Below, piece by piece: positions 46,826 to 55,573 of a stretch of 64,000 nt of DNA. A model generated the notes under the pieces. The model was not told the DNA's origin. It did not search any database and worked only from the letters and a program-made list of their open reading frames with translations. The stretch spans positions 62,001-126,000 of the forward strand of contig JAJRRU010000001.1 of NCBI GenBank assembly GCA_024279135.1. The letters run 5' to 3'. The DNA is from Alphaproteobacteria bacterium (GTDB lineage Bacteria; Pseudomonadota; Alphaproteobacteria; Rhodospirillales; Casp-alpha2). A program made the position numbers and the translations under genes. The stretch's first letter is position 1. The number at the start of each line of letters is the position of its first letter.

Positions 46826-47285
46826 TGTTGATAGAAAAACCAATCGCGCCCTGAACCTCTTTTAATAACTTTTGTGCAGATATGGGTTTTGTCATAACTT
46901 TTGTGGCTCCAACCTGTTTCGTAACTTCGTGAAGGAGTGGGTCGCTGTCACCAGTGAGAATAAAGATAGGAATTTCGGATAGACTACTATTCTTGCTCCG
47001 TCTCATATGAGCAATAAAATTCATTCCATCCATCTTGTCCATGTGTAGGTCGCAAATAATCAGGTCCGGCAATTCCTTGTTCGATGTATTGAGCTTTTCC
47101 AGGGCTTCCTCACCGTTACTGGCCTCGGTTACACAATCAAAATTGGATACGTGAAGAAGTTGACGGATGATCTTACGCATGGCCCGTTGATCATCGATAA
47201 CCATAATCTTAATGAGCCCACATATATTCATATCATCGTTTTGAATCTGGTTTGCTGTGTTAGATTGTATTTGTGTATTTAACAT
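46821..47285 (-). CDS. Single-domain response regulator (CheY-like)
   Basis: A 154-residue receiver protein without an output domain. After a polar N-terminal tail (about 25 residues) it has IMVIDDQRAMR, the phospho-accepting Asp in LIICDLHMDKMDG, the threonine in ILTGDSDP and the lysine in TKPIS, so it is catalytically complete. The start follows GGGGAAACG. It is enclosed by 60-bp direct repeats and looks lower in G+C than its neighbours, which suggests insertion between cox and phaC. No intact kinase is adjacent. Confidence 0.88.
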   Translation of the reverse strand: MLNTQIQSNTANQIQNDDMNICGLIKIMVIDDQRAMRKIIRQLLHVSNFDCVTEASNGEEALEKLNTSNKELPDLIICDLHMDKMDGMNFIAHMRRSKNSSLSEIPIFILTGDSDPLLHEVTKQVGATKVMTKPISAQKLLKEVQGAIGFSINT

Positions 47286-47383
47286 ATCGTTTCCCCAATC
47301 TGTGCGAAGTGACCTCAAAAGAGATTTATTAGTACAATATTAATACTATTTTCACAGTGATACGCGTCACTCCAAATGGTTGT

Positions 47384-47443
47384 GGTGTTATATTTGTCTG
47401 TTGATTATATCGGTGGCTGGCTATTGTTGAGCAAGGTATCAGG
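47384..47443. repeat. 60-bp direct repeat, copy B (upstream of phaC)
   Basis: Begins GGTGTTATATTTGTCTG and ends GAGCAAGGTATCAGG. It lies directly before the phaC ribosome site (AGGAGAGG) and is the partner of copy A, 618 bases away. Confidence 0.85.
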
Positions 47444-47451
47444 AGAGGCAT

Positions 47452-49263
47452 ATGTCGGAAAAAATATCGGATAATCAGGATCATAAGGCAACGGCGGATC
47501 AGCAAGCCGAGATGTTGCAATCCTATCAGAATTTTTGTGATCGCTCGCAGCGCATCGCCCAGCAGTTTATGGACCGCCAATCGACCACCGGGGGTAATTT
47601 TCAAATCCCCGATCCGGCCATCGTGGGCCAGGCTTTCATGGAACTGGCCGGTAAAATGATGTCTGACCCGGCCAGCATGGTAGAGGCCCAGCAGAAACTT
47701 TTTCAACAGTATAACAATCTGTGGGGCCAGATGGCGCGCCGCATGTCCGGGGAAGAGTTTGAGACAGTCCGCCCCCATGATACGACCGACAAGCGCTTCA
47801 AGGACGATGCCTGGAGCGAGGATGCGACCTATGATTTTATCAAACAGTCCTATTTACTGGCTTCGGACTGGATCTATTCCTCGGTACGTGATGTGGAGGG
47901 GCTGGATGATAAAACCTCGGAGAAAGTCAATTTCTACACCCGCCAGTTCGTCAACGCCCTGTCGCCCACTAATTTTGCCCTGACCAATCCCAAAGTCATG
48001 CGTGAAGCCAGGCAGAGCAAAGGGGAAAATCTGCTCAAGGGTTTTGATAACCTGCTGCGCGATCTGGAAGAGGGCGAGGGACAGTTAAAAATTTCCATGA
48101 CCGACCAGACGGCCTTCACCCTGGGCGAAAATATAGCCACCTCGAAGGGTAAAGTGGTTTTCCAGAATGAGTTGATGCAGCTTATCCAATATAGTCCGTC
48201 GACCAGCAAGGTCGCCCGCAGGCCCTTGTTGATCGTGCCGCCGTGGATTAACAAATTCTATATTCTCGATCTGCAACCGCGAAATTCCTTTATCAAATGG
48301 GCCGTGGACCAGGGCCAGACTGTGTTTGTGATATCCTGGATAAACCCCGACGAAAAGCTGTCGGATAAAACTTTCGAGAGCTATATGCATGAAGGCCCGC
48401 TGGCGGCCATTGATGCCATAGAGCTGGCCACCGGCGAAGCGAAGGTCAATCTGATCGGTTATTGTATCGGTGGAACCCTGAGCGCGTGCACGCTGGCCTA
48501 TATGGCGGCAAAAGGCGATGAGCGGGTGGCCTCAATAACATTTTTCACATCCATGATAGACTTCAGCGAGCCCGGTGAACTGGGTGTCTTTGTCGATGAG
48601 CAACAAATCGGGCACATGGAAGAACAGATGGCGGAAAAAGGCTATCTGGATGGCGCGCACATGAGCCAGGTTTTCAACATGATGCGTGATAATGACCTGA
48701 TTTGGTCCTTTGTGGTGAACAATTATCTCATGGGCCGCGAACCCATGGCCTTTGATTTATTGTACTGGAATTCGGACAATACCCGGATGCCAGCCATGAT
48801 GCATAGCTTCTATCTGCGGGAAATGTATTTGAACAATGCGCTGTGCAAAGCGGGCGGTATAACCCTGGATGGTGTTGCCATAGATATCGGGAAAATCAAA
48901 ACACCGGCCTATTGGGTTTCGACCCTTGACGATCATATCGCACCCTGGAAAAGCACCTATTCGGCGACCCGAATGTTAACGGGACCGAAAAAATTTGTGC
49001 TATCGGGGTCGGGCCACATTGCCGGGGTTATCAACCCGCCGACTGCCAATAAATATGGCTACTGGACCAATTCCCGTTTGTCGAAAGACCCTGATGACTG
49101 GCTGGAGAAAGCCAAACAACACGAAGGATCATGGTGGATCGATTGGGATAAGTGGATAGCCAAACACGCCGGTGGCAGCGTTGCGGCGCGCAAACCCGGT
49201 ATGGGGAAATTGAAAGCGCTGGAAGATGCACCGGGCAGCTATGTTAAAATCCGTGCATCCTGA
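47452..49263 (+). CDS. phaC: Class I poly(R)-hydroxyalkanoate synthase
   Basis: A 603-residue polymerase of 3-hydroxyacyl-CoA into storage polyester. The lipase-like box GYCIGGTL carries the nucleophile cysteine (near residue 342), with the catalytic aspartate in TLDDHIAPW and histidine in GSGHIAGVINPP. The PPWINKFYILDL and FVISWINPD stretches are class I signatures. It starts after AGGAGAGG that immediately follows repeat copy B. No phaA or phaB genes are nearby; the SpoIIE-type gene follows 14 bases later. Confidence 0.95.
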   Translation: MSEKISDNQDHKATADQQAEMLQSYQNFCDRSQRIAQQFMDRQSTTGGNFQIPDPAIVGQAFMELAGKMMSDPASMVEAQQKLFQQYNNLWGQMARRMSGEEFETVRPHDTTDKRFKDDAWSEDATYDFIKQSYLLASDWIYSSVRDVEGLDDKTSEKVNFYTRQFVNALSPTNFALTNPKVMREARQSKGENLLKGFDNLLRDLEEGEGQLKISMTDQTAFTLGENIATSKGKVVFQNELMQLIQYSPSTSKVARRPLLIVPPWINKFYILDLQPRNSFIKWAVDQGQTVFVISWINPDEKLSDKTFESYMHEGPLAAIDAIELATGEAKVNLIGYCIGGTLSACTLAYMAAKGDERVASITFFTSMIDFSEPGELGVFVDEQQIGHMEEQMAEKGYLDGAHMSQVFNMMRDNDLIWSFVVNNYLMGREPMAFDLLYWNSDNTRMPAMMHSFYLREMYLNNALCKAGGITLDGVAIDIGKIKTPAYWVSTLDDHIAPWKSTYSATRMLTGPKKFVLSGSGHIAGVINPPTANKYGYWTNSRLSKDPDDWLEKAKQHEGSWWIDWDKWIAKHAGGSVAARKPGMGKLKALEDAPGSYVKIRAS

Positions 49264-49277
49264 GGATCGATCAGACC

Positions 49278-51035
49278 ATGAATGAGACGTTGTCAAATCA
49301 GAAAACCGGTGAAACCACAGCCGATATTTTGACCCTGCTCGCCGAGATGGGGCAACAGTTTGCCGCAACTCACGACATCGGATCAGCCCTTAATTACGCC
49401 ATTGAACATATCGCCCGATATGTCGGGGCCGAAGGCGGCTCGTTATTCATGCTCGAGGACGATGATTCACACCTGTGTTGTCGGGCCTGTTATGGTGAGG
49501 TTGACATCGTCGGGGTATGTATCAATGCCGACCAGGGTATCGTGGGTCATTGTGTGGAAACCCTGAGTTCGGAGATCGTCCGAGATGTAAAAACGGATCA
49601 CCGGTTCCATAAAGGTGTCGATGAACAATCTGGTTTCGTGACGCGATCAATCCTGTGTGCGCCCCTGAGCGTCAAGGGCGAGAGCTTCGGGGCCATTGAA
49701 CTGATCAATAAATGCAGTGGCGACAATTTGTTCGATACGGCTGATTTGACCTTGTTGTCGACCCTTGCCAATTCGGCAGCACTGGCCATCGCCAATGCCC
49801 GCATGGCCGAAAAACTGGTCGAACAGGAACGCCTTGCCCGTGAACTGGAACTGGCCGCCGAGATCCAGCGTTCCTTGCTGCCCGATGGCAACGAGGGTTT
49901 GCCGGTCTGGGGTGCCAATATTCCGGCTCGGACGGTGTCGGGTGATTTTTTTGATTATTTCGAAATGGATGATGGCCGGATTGTGTTTAACCTGGGAGAT
50001 GTTTCCGGCAAGGGTATGAATGCGGCATTGCTGATGGCAAAAACCATCAGCCTGTTTCGCTGCCTGAGTAAATCCATTGAACACCCGGGACGCTTGCTGG
50101 GGCTGATTAATACGGAGATTTGTGATACCTCGACGCGCGGCATGTTTGTCACCATGGTGGGCGGGATTTATGACCCGGCCACGGGGCGGTTACGTATTTC
50201 CAATGCCGGGCATGAACCGCCACTGGTGCGTGATGTTCATGGAAACTACCGCAGTCTGCCAGCCGAAGCGCCACCACTGGGGATCGATCCTGACCTGACG
50301 GCGAAAAATGGATTTCCGGTTGCCAATGTGGATCTGGATGGCGGCTCGTTTTATCTGTTTACCGATGGTGTAACGGAAGGTTACGTGGGTGAGGGCGAAA
50401 TGTTGGGCTCAGACGGGGTGCTCAAAATAATCGACGGTTCCATCGCTGAGGACATCAGCGTCCAGCTACAGCGCATCGTTTCAATTATTTCTGAGAGTGG
50501 CATTGCCCTGCGTGATGACCTGACCGTGCTTGGCATTTCCGATGGGCCGCCCAAAGCATGCAGATCAGAAACGATGCGCAAAATCAGCCCGCCGGATAAA
50601 CTGGTAACAAAGGATATGAAGAAATGCGATATTCTCGCATCCATTAAAACATGTTCGTCACCAGACCGCCTGAAGCTGATCAGGAACGTTGTGCATGACG
50701 GGGCCGCCATTGCCGGTTTTGCCAGGGACATTATACCGGATATTGTTCTGGCTGTTGACGAGGCGTGTCAGAATGTTATCCGCCATGCATACGATGGGCG
50801 CACTGATGGCGAAATAGAAGTGGCACTTTATAGTGATGGCGGCTCTTTGATAATTGAGATCAGCGATCAGGCACCCCATATTGATCCTGCTACCATCAAG
50901 CATCGTGACCTGGATGATATACGTCCCGGTGGATTGGGCACATATCTGATGGAAGAAACCATGGATTTGGTGCAATATCGACCCGTGGCAGAAAATAAGG
51001 GTAATATCCTGCGTATGGTCAAAACGATTTTCTGA
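49278..51035 (+). CDS. GAF-PP2C (SpoIIE) phosphatase fused to an anti-sigma-type kinase domain
   Basis: A 585-residue cytosolic signalling protein. Domains in order: GAF (about residues 20-175), a coiled coil (EKLVEQERLARELELAAEIQ), a SpoIIE/PP2C phosphatase (about 200-415) with metal aspartates in GDFFDYFE, LGDVSGKGMNAALLM, FTDGVTEGY and DDLTVLG, and a C-terminal HATPase of the RsbW type (about 450-585) with DEACQNVIRHAY and GGLGTYLMEE. It thus joins the two opposing activities of a partner switch. The next gene is its likely target, a STAS protein; the MCE transporter genes follow. Confidence 0.9.
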   Translation: MNETLSNQKTGETTADILTLLAEMGQQFAATHDIGSALNYAIEHIARYVGAEGGSLFMLEDDDSHLCCRACYGEVDIVGVCINADQGIVGHCVETLSSEIVRDVKTDHRFHKGVDEQSGFVTRSILCAPLSVKGESFGAIELINKCSGDNLFDTADLTLLSTLANSAALAIANARMAEKLVEQERLARELELAAEIQRSLLPDGNEGLPVWGANIPARTVSGDFFDYFEMDDGRIVFNLGDVSGKGMNAALLMAKTISLFRCLSKSIEHPGRLLGLINTEICDTSTRGMFVTMVGGIYDPATGRLRISNAGHEPPLVRDVHGNYRSLPAEAPPLGIDPDLTAKNGFPVANVDLDGGSFYLFTDGVTEGYVGEGEMLGSDGVLKIIDGSIAEDISVQLQRIVSIISESGIALRDDLTVLGISDGPPKACRSETMRKISPPDKLVTKDMKKCDILASIKTCSSPDRLKLIRNVVHDGAAIAGFARDIIPDIVLAVDEACQNVIRHAYDGRTDGEIEVALYSDGGSLIIEISDQAPHIDPATIKHRDLDDIRPGGLGTYLMEETMDLVQYRPVAENKGNILRMVKTIF

Positions 51036-51084
51036 TAATTGTACCCCGGTTATTTTAATTAAAGTTTATACAGGGCATAACACC

Positions 51085-51411
51085 ATGAAAACTAAAATCA
51101 GAGAAGAAAATGGCGCTCTCATTGTCTCGTTTGAAGGCGATGTGGATTTGCAAAGCTCTCCTGATACTCGCAAGGCACTGCTCGATGCCGTTGGGCAGGG
51201 CAAAGCGGTTTTTGCTGATTTGTCGGGCGTGGGCTACATCGACTCATCGGGAGTAGCCTCGCTGGTGGAAGCCTTCCAGAAGGCCAAATCACAAAACAAT
51301 AAGTTTATCCTGATCAGTGTATCAGAAAATGCCCGGCGCGTTCTGGAACTGGCCCGCCTGGACAAGGTATTTACCATTTGCGATTCTATCAGCGACGCAC
51401 TTGATACTTGA
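51085..51411 (+). CDS. STAS-domain protein (anti-sigma factor antagonist/MlaB-like)
   Basis: A 108-residue single STAS domain. The phosphorylatable serine lies in SGVGYIDSSGVASLVEAF near residue 57, matching the SpoIIAA/RsbV site, followed by ILISVSENARRVLELARLD. In E. coli the STAS protein MlaB binds the ATPase MlaF and is required for the Mla complex. Placement here, between a SpoIIE/kinase-like gene and mlaE, fits both readings at once: a MlaB-like subunit whose binding is set by serine phosphorylation. Confidence 0.9.
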   Translation: MKTKIREENGALIVSFEGDVDLQSSPDTRKALLDAVGQGKAVFADLSGVGYIDSSGVASLVEAFQKAKSQNNKFILISVSENARRVLELARLDKVFTICDSISDALDT

Positions 51412-51436
51412 TTTTGATTTTTATTGAGGAGTTCCG

Positions 51437-52261
51437 GTGAGCGAAAGTCCCTCCAGACCCAACAGTTTTTTTGCCCGAACGGCCGAGCGGGTCGGTCGTG
51501 GCACCGTAAATGCCATCGAAGAGGTCGGCAGCGGCGGGATAATTATCTTCCAGAGCATTTTCTGGTTGTTCGCCGGGCCCCGGTACGGTCAACCCGTGCG
51601 GTTTGGTGCCATCGTCGTACAGATGTTAGAGACCGGTATCCATGCGCTGCCCATCGTGATCATGCTAAACGCTGCGATCGGGATAATGCTGGCCATTCAG
51701 GGAATTTACACGCTTAAAATTTTTGGTGCCGAAAGCCGGGTGACATTTGGTATCGCCATTGCCATCGTGCGGGAATTTGCCCCGTTGATAACCGGGATTC
51801 TGGTCGCCGGGCGAACCGGCTCTGCGCTGGCGGCTAAAATCGGCACCATGCGGATAAACCAGGAACTGGACGCGCTTCATGTGATGGGCATTAATCCCAT
51901 ACGCTTTCTGGCTGCACCGGCAATCTTCGGTATGTTGATCATTATCCCGGCGGTGACTTTTTTTAGTGGCGCGGTTGGTTTGGTGGCCGCTGGGTTATAT
52001 GTGAATGTGACGCTTGATATTACCCTGTTGAGCTTTTTCGAACAGGTTATCGATATATTGAGCGTTGATGATTTGATGCATGGCTTGACCAAAAGTGTCT
52101 TGTTCGCCGTGTTAATTGCAGTCATCGGTGTGGTCAATGGGGCCTCGGTAACCGGGGGGGCCGACGGGGTGGGCAAGGCTACGACCCGCGCCGTTGTACA
52201 GGCGATTACCGCCATTGTGGTGACCGATATGATTTTTGCCTATATAGCCACGCTGAGTTGA
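51437..52261 (+). CDS. mlaE: MlaE-family lipid ABC transporter permease
   Basis: A 274-residue permease with five to six membrane helices. The conserved MlaE features are seen: GIMLAIQGIYTLKIFGAE, the coupling region AGRTGSALAAKIGTMRINQELDALHVMGINP (seen as AGRTGSALAAKIG, then TMRINQELDALHVMGINP) and TRAVVQAITAIVVTDM. It has a GTG start after GAGGAG. The gene order STAS-mlaE-mlaF-mlaD matches MCE systems that move phospholipids or other lipids across the envelope. Confidence 0.93.
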   Translation: MSESPSRPNSFFARTAERVGRGTVNAIEEVGSGGIIIFQSIFWLFAGPRYGQPVRFGAIVVQMLETGIHALPIVIMLNAAIGIMLAIQGIYTLKIFGAESRVTFGIAIAIVREFAPLITGILVAGRTGSALAAKIGTMRINQELDALHVMGINPIRFLAAPAIFGMLIIIPAVTFFSGAVGLVAAGLYVNVTLDITLLSFFEQVIDILSVDDLMHGLTKSVLFAVLIAVIGVVNGASVTGGADGVGKATTRAVVQAITAIVVTDMIFAYIATLS

Positions 52262-52277
52262 GGAGGACAGGATATAA

Positions 52278-53099
52278 ATGACAGAAAATGTTGAACCGGA
52301 TATCGAAGTCCGTGACCTTGTCGCCCATTACGGGCCGCGGGAAATCCTGCATGGCATCAGTATGGAGGTTCGCAAGAACGAGATTATGGTGATCATGGGG
52401 GGCTCGGGCTCCGGTAAATCTACCCTGCTTCGCCATCTCATGGCACTGGAACACAAGACCTCCGGCAGTATGAATATCCTCGGAAGGGATATCGATAGCC
52501 TTTCCATGATCGAGATGTTTAACCTGCGCAAGAAAATTGGTGTGGCGTTCCAAAGCGGTGCGCTCTTCAGTTCCATGACCGTTGCCGAGAATATTATGCT
52601 GCCGCTCTTTGAGCACACCAGTCTGGACCGGGTGACCATGGATATCATGGTGCGCATGAAGCTGGAAGTCGTCGAGCTAGGGGGCTTTGGCGATCTGATG
52701 CCCTCTGAATTATCTGGCGGCATGATCAAGCGCGCAGCCTTTGCACGGGCCGTGATTATGGACCCCGATATCCTGTTTTGTGACGAACCATCTGCGGGGC
52801 TTGATCCGGCAATTTCGTCGGCTCTCGATGATCTGATCCTGCGTTTGCGGGCCGCGCTTAATATGACTATTGTCGTGGTAACGCACGAATTGGAAAGTGC
52901 CTTTAAGATCGCCGACCGGATTACGGTTCTCGATCGGGGGAACATTCTGTTTATCGGAACGCCGGATGAAATACGTGCATCGTCCAATGAACGCATACAG
53001 AAACTGCTTAATCGCGAGCCCGATACCGAAGATATTGATCCAGATGTTTATCTGGGCCGTTTGACCGGTAAAGAGGAATACGGAGGGGTCGAGTTATGA
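52278..53099 (+). CDS. mlaF: MlaF-family lipid ABC transporter ATPase
   Basis: A 273-residue ATPase. Walker A GGSGSGKSTLLRH (near residue 41), the Q loop VAFQSGALFSSMT, the signature LSGGMIKRAAFARAV, Walker B ILFCDEPSAGLDP and the H loop VVVTHELESAF are complete. It pairs with MlaE and, by analogy with E. coli, with the STAS protein. The stop overlaps mlaD by 4 bases. Confidence 0.95.
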   Translation: MTENVEPDIEVRDLVAHYGPREILHGISMEVRKNEIMVIMGGSGSGKSTLLRHLMALEHKTSGSMNILGRDIDSLSMIEMFNLRKKIGVAFQSGALFSSMTVAENIMLPLFEHTSLDRVTMDIMVRMKLEVVELGGFGDLMPSELSGGMIKRAAFARAVIMDPDILFCDEPSAGLDPAISSALDDLILRLRAALNMTIVVVTHELESAFKIADRITVLDRGNILFIGTPDEIRASSNERIQKLLNREPDTEDIDPDVYLGRLTGKEEYGGVEL

Positions 53100-54097
53100 G
53101 AAGCAACAAGATCAATTATTTGATTGTAGGCAGCTTCGTTATTGTGGTGTTGGTCGGGCTGGTGTTCTCCATTGCTATTCTCAGTGGACAAACCGGACCA
53201 ACGGAATCTTATCATGCCTATTATCGGAATGTGACGGGTGTGAAATTCGGCTCACAGGTATTTTATGAAGGTTACCCCATCGGCCAGGTCAGGACCGTGA
53301 CCCCTGAAGAACGTAACACCAGAATGGAATTCAGGGTGGATTTTGACATTCGAAAAGACTGGCGCATACCTTCTGACTCCGTGGCCGAAATTGGTGCTTC
53401 AAGCCTGCTGTCTGCTGTCAGTTTGAATATATCGGCAGGATCCAGCCCCTCGGCTCTTTCGGCGGGCGATCAGATCCTTACTCGCGAAGCCGTCAATATT
53501 ATGGATGTTGTGGCATCGGTGGCCGGGGATATCACCGATATCACGGAAAATAATATCAAACCCTTGCTGGAAAACCTGACCCGCAGTGGCGGCGTGCTGG
53601 CCAATTTGATGGAAAATGATGGCCAGATTATTGTTTCACAGGTCCGCGCCTTAATCGATGACCTGAGTGAGCGGGCACCTGTTGTAACCAATAATGTTGA
53701 GCATTTTTCAAAGAACCTGAGATCACTGGGTAACAGCCTGTCCACCTCGGCAGGGCAACTGGAAGCTTTCCTGACCAAGGAAAACAGAACCCAGCTTGAA
53801 GGTATTATTGACCATATAGACAAGGCTTCTGCTGATTTGGATGCGTTAATGGGCAAGACCAGCTCATTGGTCACCACGGTGGACCAGATGATACAAGCCA
53901 ATCAGGGTGACATCATGACGGTAACGGATGATCTGCGTCATTCTGCGGCTACCATCGCACGGTATGTGGACTCCATTAATCTTAATCTGGATGGGGCGGC
54001 CCGTAATATGTATGAATTCTCGCGTCAAATCAGGCAGAACCCCGGATTGTTGCTTGGCGGATCGGCTCCCATGGATAATGCGGAGGTTAAACGATGA
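53096..54097 (+). CDS. mlaD: MCE-domain lipid-binding protein (MlaD-like)
   Basis: A 333-residue protein with one N-terminal membrane helix (residues about 8-30) and a single MCE domain (about 38-115, with GVKFGSQVFYEGYPIGQV). A long helical C-terminal part (about 140-320) follows, much longer than in E. coli MlaD and more like the tunnel-forming PqiB/LetB or Mce types. MCE proteins form hexameric rings that pass lipids. It overlaps both flanking genes by 4 bases. Confidence 0.92.
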   Translation: MRSNKINYLIVGSFVIVVLVGLVFSIAILSGQTGPTESYHAYYRNVTGVKFGSQVFYEGYPIGQVRTVTPEERNTRMEFRVDFDIRKDWRIPSDSVAEIGASSLLSAVSLNISAGSSPSALSAGDQILTREAVNIMDVVASVAGDITDITENNIKPLLENLTRSGGVLANLMENDGQIIVSQVRALIDDLSERAPVVTNNVEHFSKNLRSLGNSLSTSAGQLEAFLTKENRTQLEGIIDHIDKASADLDALMGKTSSLVTTVDQMIQANQGDIMTVTDDLRHSAATIARYVDSINLNLDGAARNMYEFSRQIRQNPGLLLGGSAPMDNAEVKR

Positions 54098-54687
54098 AAC
54101 GGTTAAGCGTTCTCCTCGTCGGGCTGGTTTCGGTGTTTTTTATGGTTGGCTGCACGGCCGCCGTTGTGCCCCAGGACAGGTATTACCGTGTTGAAGTGGT
54201 CCCGGCCAATGCCGGGGTCATGCGACTGGACGGGGTTATGGAACTCGAACGGTTCGATGCCGTAGGGCTGACAGCCGGCCGCGCAATTGTTTATACCAGT
54301 GATGCCAATACGATGTTGATGCAGGAATACAATTACGATTTCTGGCATGAACCGCCATCAATAATGTTACGCGACGCTCTGATCAGCTATCTGCGCGGTG
54401 CCAATGTGGCGCGCTCTATTGTCACGCCGGAAATGCGGGCTCGCCCCCGGTTTTTGCTGAATGGCCGTATTCTGCGGCTTGAGACCCAGCGCGGCCAGAC
54501 ACCTTTTGCTGTTGTGGAGTTGGAACTGGGGATCAGTGATGTCACTACCGGGGCGGTCCTGATGGTCCGTGCCTACCGTACTGATGTGCCCGCCGGTGAT
54601 GCCAGCGTTGCCGCCGGGGTTGCGGCAGCTAACCAGGCCGTGGCGGATATCTTTGCCCGGTTCCTGAGGGATTTACAGAGTTTATAA
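54094..54687 (+). CDS. ABC-type transport auxiliary lipoprotein (PqiC/YmbA-like)
   Basis: A 197-residue lipoprotein with a lipobox VGC (Cys near residue 20) after a signal peptide. The body has features of the ABC_trans_aux family (YYRVEVVP, the SIMLRDALISYLRG segment and ELELGISD). In Pqi systems the equivalent PqiC anchors the MCE tunnel to the outer membrane, so it may take the place of MlaA/MlaC, which are absent here. It is the last gene of the operon, and its stop abuts the pdxJ stop with no gap. Confidence 0.85.
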   Translation: MKRLSVLLVGLVSVFFMVGCTAAVVPQDRYYRVEVVPANAGVMRLDGVMELERFDAVGLTAGRAIVYTSDANTMLMQEYNYDFWHEPPSIMLRDALISYLRGANVARSIVTPEMRARPRFLLNGRILRLETQRGQTPFAVVELELGISDVTTGAVLMVRAYRTDVPAGDASVAAGVAAANQAVADIFARFLRDLQSL

Positions 54688-55464
54688 TCAGGCGCTCGCC
54701 CGGGCTTTGATGCTGCCGATACTGGCTACGTAGGCCCGCACGGTTTTGTCTATACCCATGTGCAGGGCATCGGCCCAGATGGCGTGTCCGATGGATACTT
54801 CGGCAATATAAGGAATGGCGGCCATAAAATCCGGCAGGTTGTCCAGATTGAGGTCGTGCCCGGCGTTCAGGTCGAGCCCCACATCGGCCATGGCCTGGGC
54901 CGTTGCTGAAAACTTTTTCAGGGCTTCTGCTGCCGGTCCTGCCCCTGCCATGAAAGCTTCATTATAGGGGCCGGTATAAAGCTCGACCCGGTCGGTGCCG
55001 GTGGCTCTGGCGGGTTCTGCCATGGCCGGGTCATCATCCACGAATAACGAAACACGGCAACCAAAGTCGTGTAATCGCCTGGTAACTGTCCTGAGAAGTT
55101 CCATATTGGCCGGGATACCCCAACCATGATCTGAGGTGCTCTGATCCGGGGCATCGGGCACCAGCGTGACCTGGTCGGGGCGAACCGCCTGGATAATGTC
55201 CATAAAGTTATCGGAGGGATAACCTTCCACATTAAATTCGATGGTATCAGAAGAGGTGGCGGAATAGTCGCGTTTCAGCATGTCTGCCAGCTCGAATACA
55301 TCGGATCGGCGGATGTGGCGTTCGTCCGGGCGAGGATGCACCGTGATGCCAGCCGCCCCTGCCGCAATGGCCATGCCTGCCATATGGATCAGGCTTGGAT
55401 AACGCAGGTCTCGCTGGTTGCGCAGTAGAGCCACTTTATTCAGGTTTACACTGAGTACGGTCAT
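54688..55464 (-). CDS. pdxJ: Pyridoxine 5'-phosphate synthase
   Basis: A 258-residue TIM-barrel enzyme that condenses aminoacetone phosphate with deoxyxylulose phosphate to form pyridoxine 5'-phosphate. Family segments VNLNKVALLRNQRDLRYP, GITVHPRPDERHI, FNVEGYPSD and LNAGHDLNLDNLP are all present, with the catalytic histidine in VHPRPDERH. The start at 55464 has AAGGGGG six bases upstream. It is divergent from a MocR regulator gene, which needs PLP for its own structure. Confidence 0.95.
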   Translation of the reverse strand: MTVLSVNLNKVALLRNQRDLRYPSLIHMAGMAIAAGAAGITVHPRPDERHIRRSDVFELADMLKRDYSATSSDTIEFNVEGYPSDNFMDIIQAVRPDQVTLVPDAPDQSTSDHGWGIPANMELLRTVTRRLHDFGCRVSLFVDDDPAMAEPARATGTDRVELYTGPYNEAFMAGAGPAAEALKKFSATAQAMADVGLDLNAGHDLNLDNLPDFMAAIPYIAEVSIGHAIWADALHMGIDKTVRAYVASIGSIKARASA

Positions 55465-55573
55465 GGAAACCCCCTTAAACGACATTGTTATGATAACAAT
55501 GATGTACCAATCCGTGGATTTATAGGTATAATGGATTTAATTTCCGGTCAATAGTTATATTGTGTGTAGAACA

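Noticed and set aside
46766-47443. IS element or transposon around the response regulator
   Set aside because: There is no transposase and no terminal inverted repeats; only the direct repeats are present.
52328-52996. Long minus-strand frame opposite mlaF
   Set aside because: The opposite strand carries all ABC-ATPase motifs; the antisense product is Arg/Ser/Ile-rich without known motifs.
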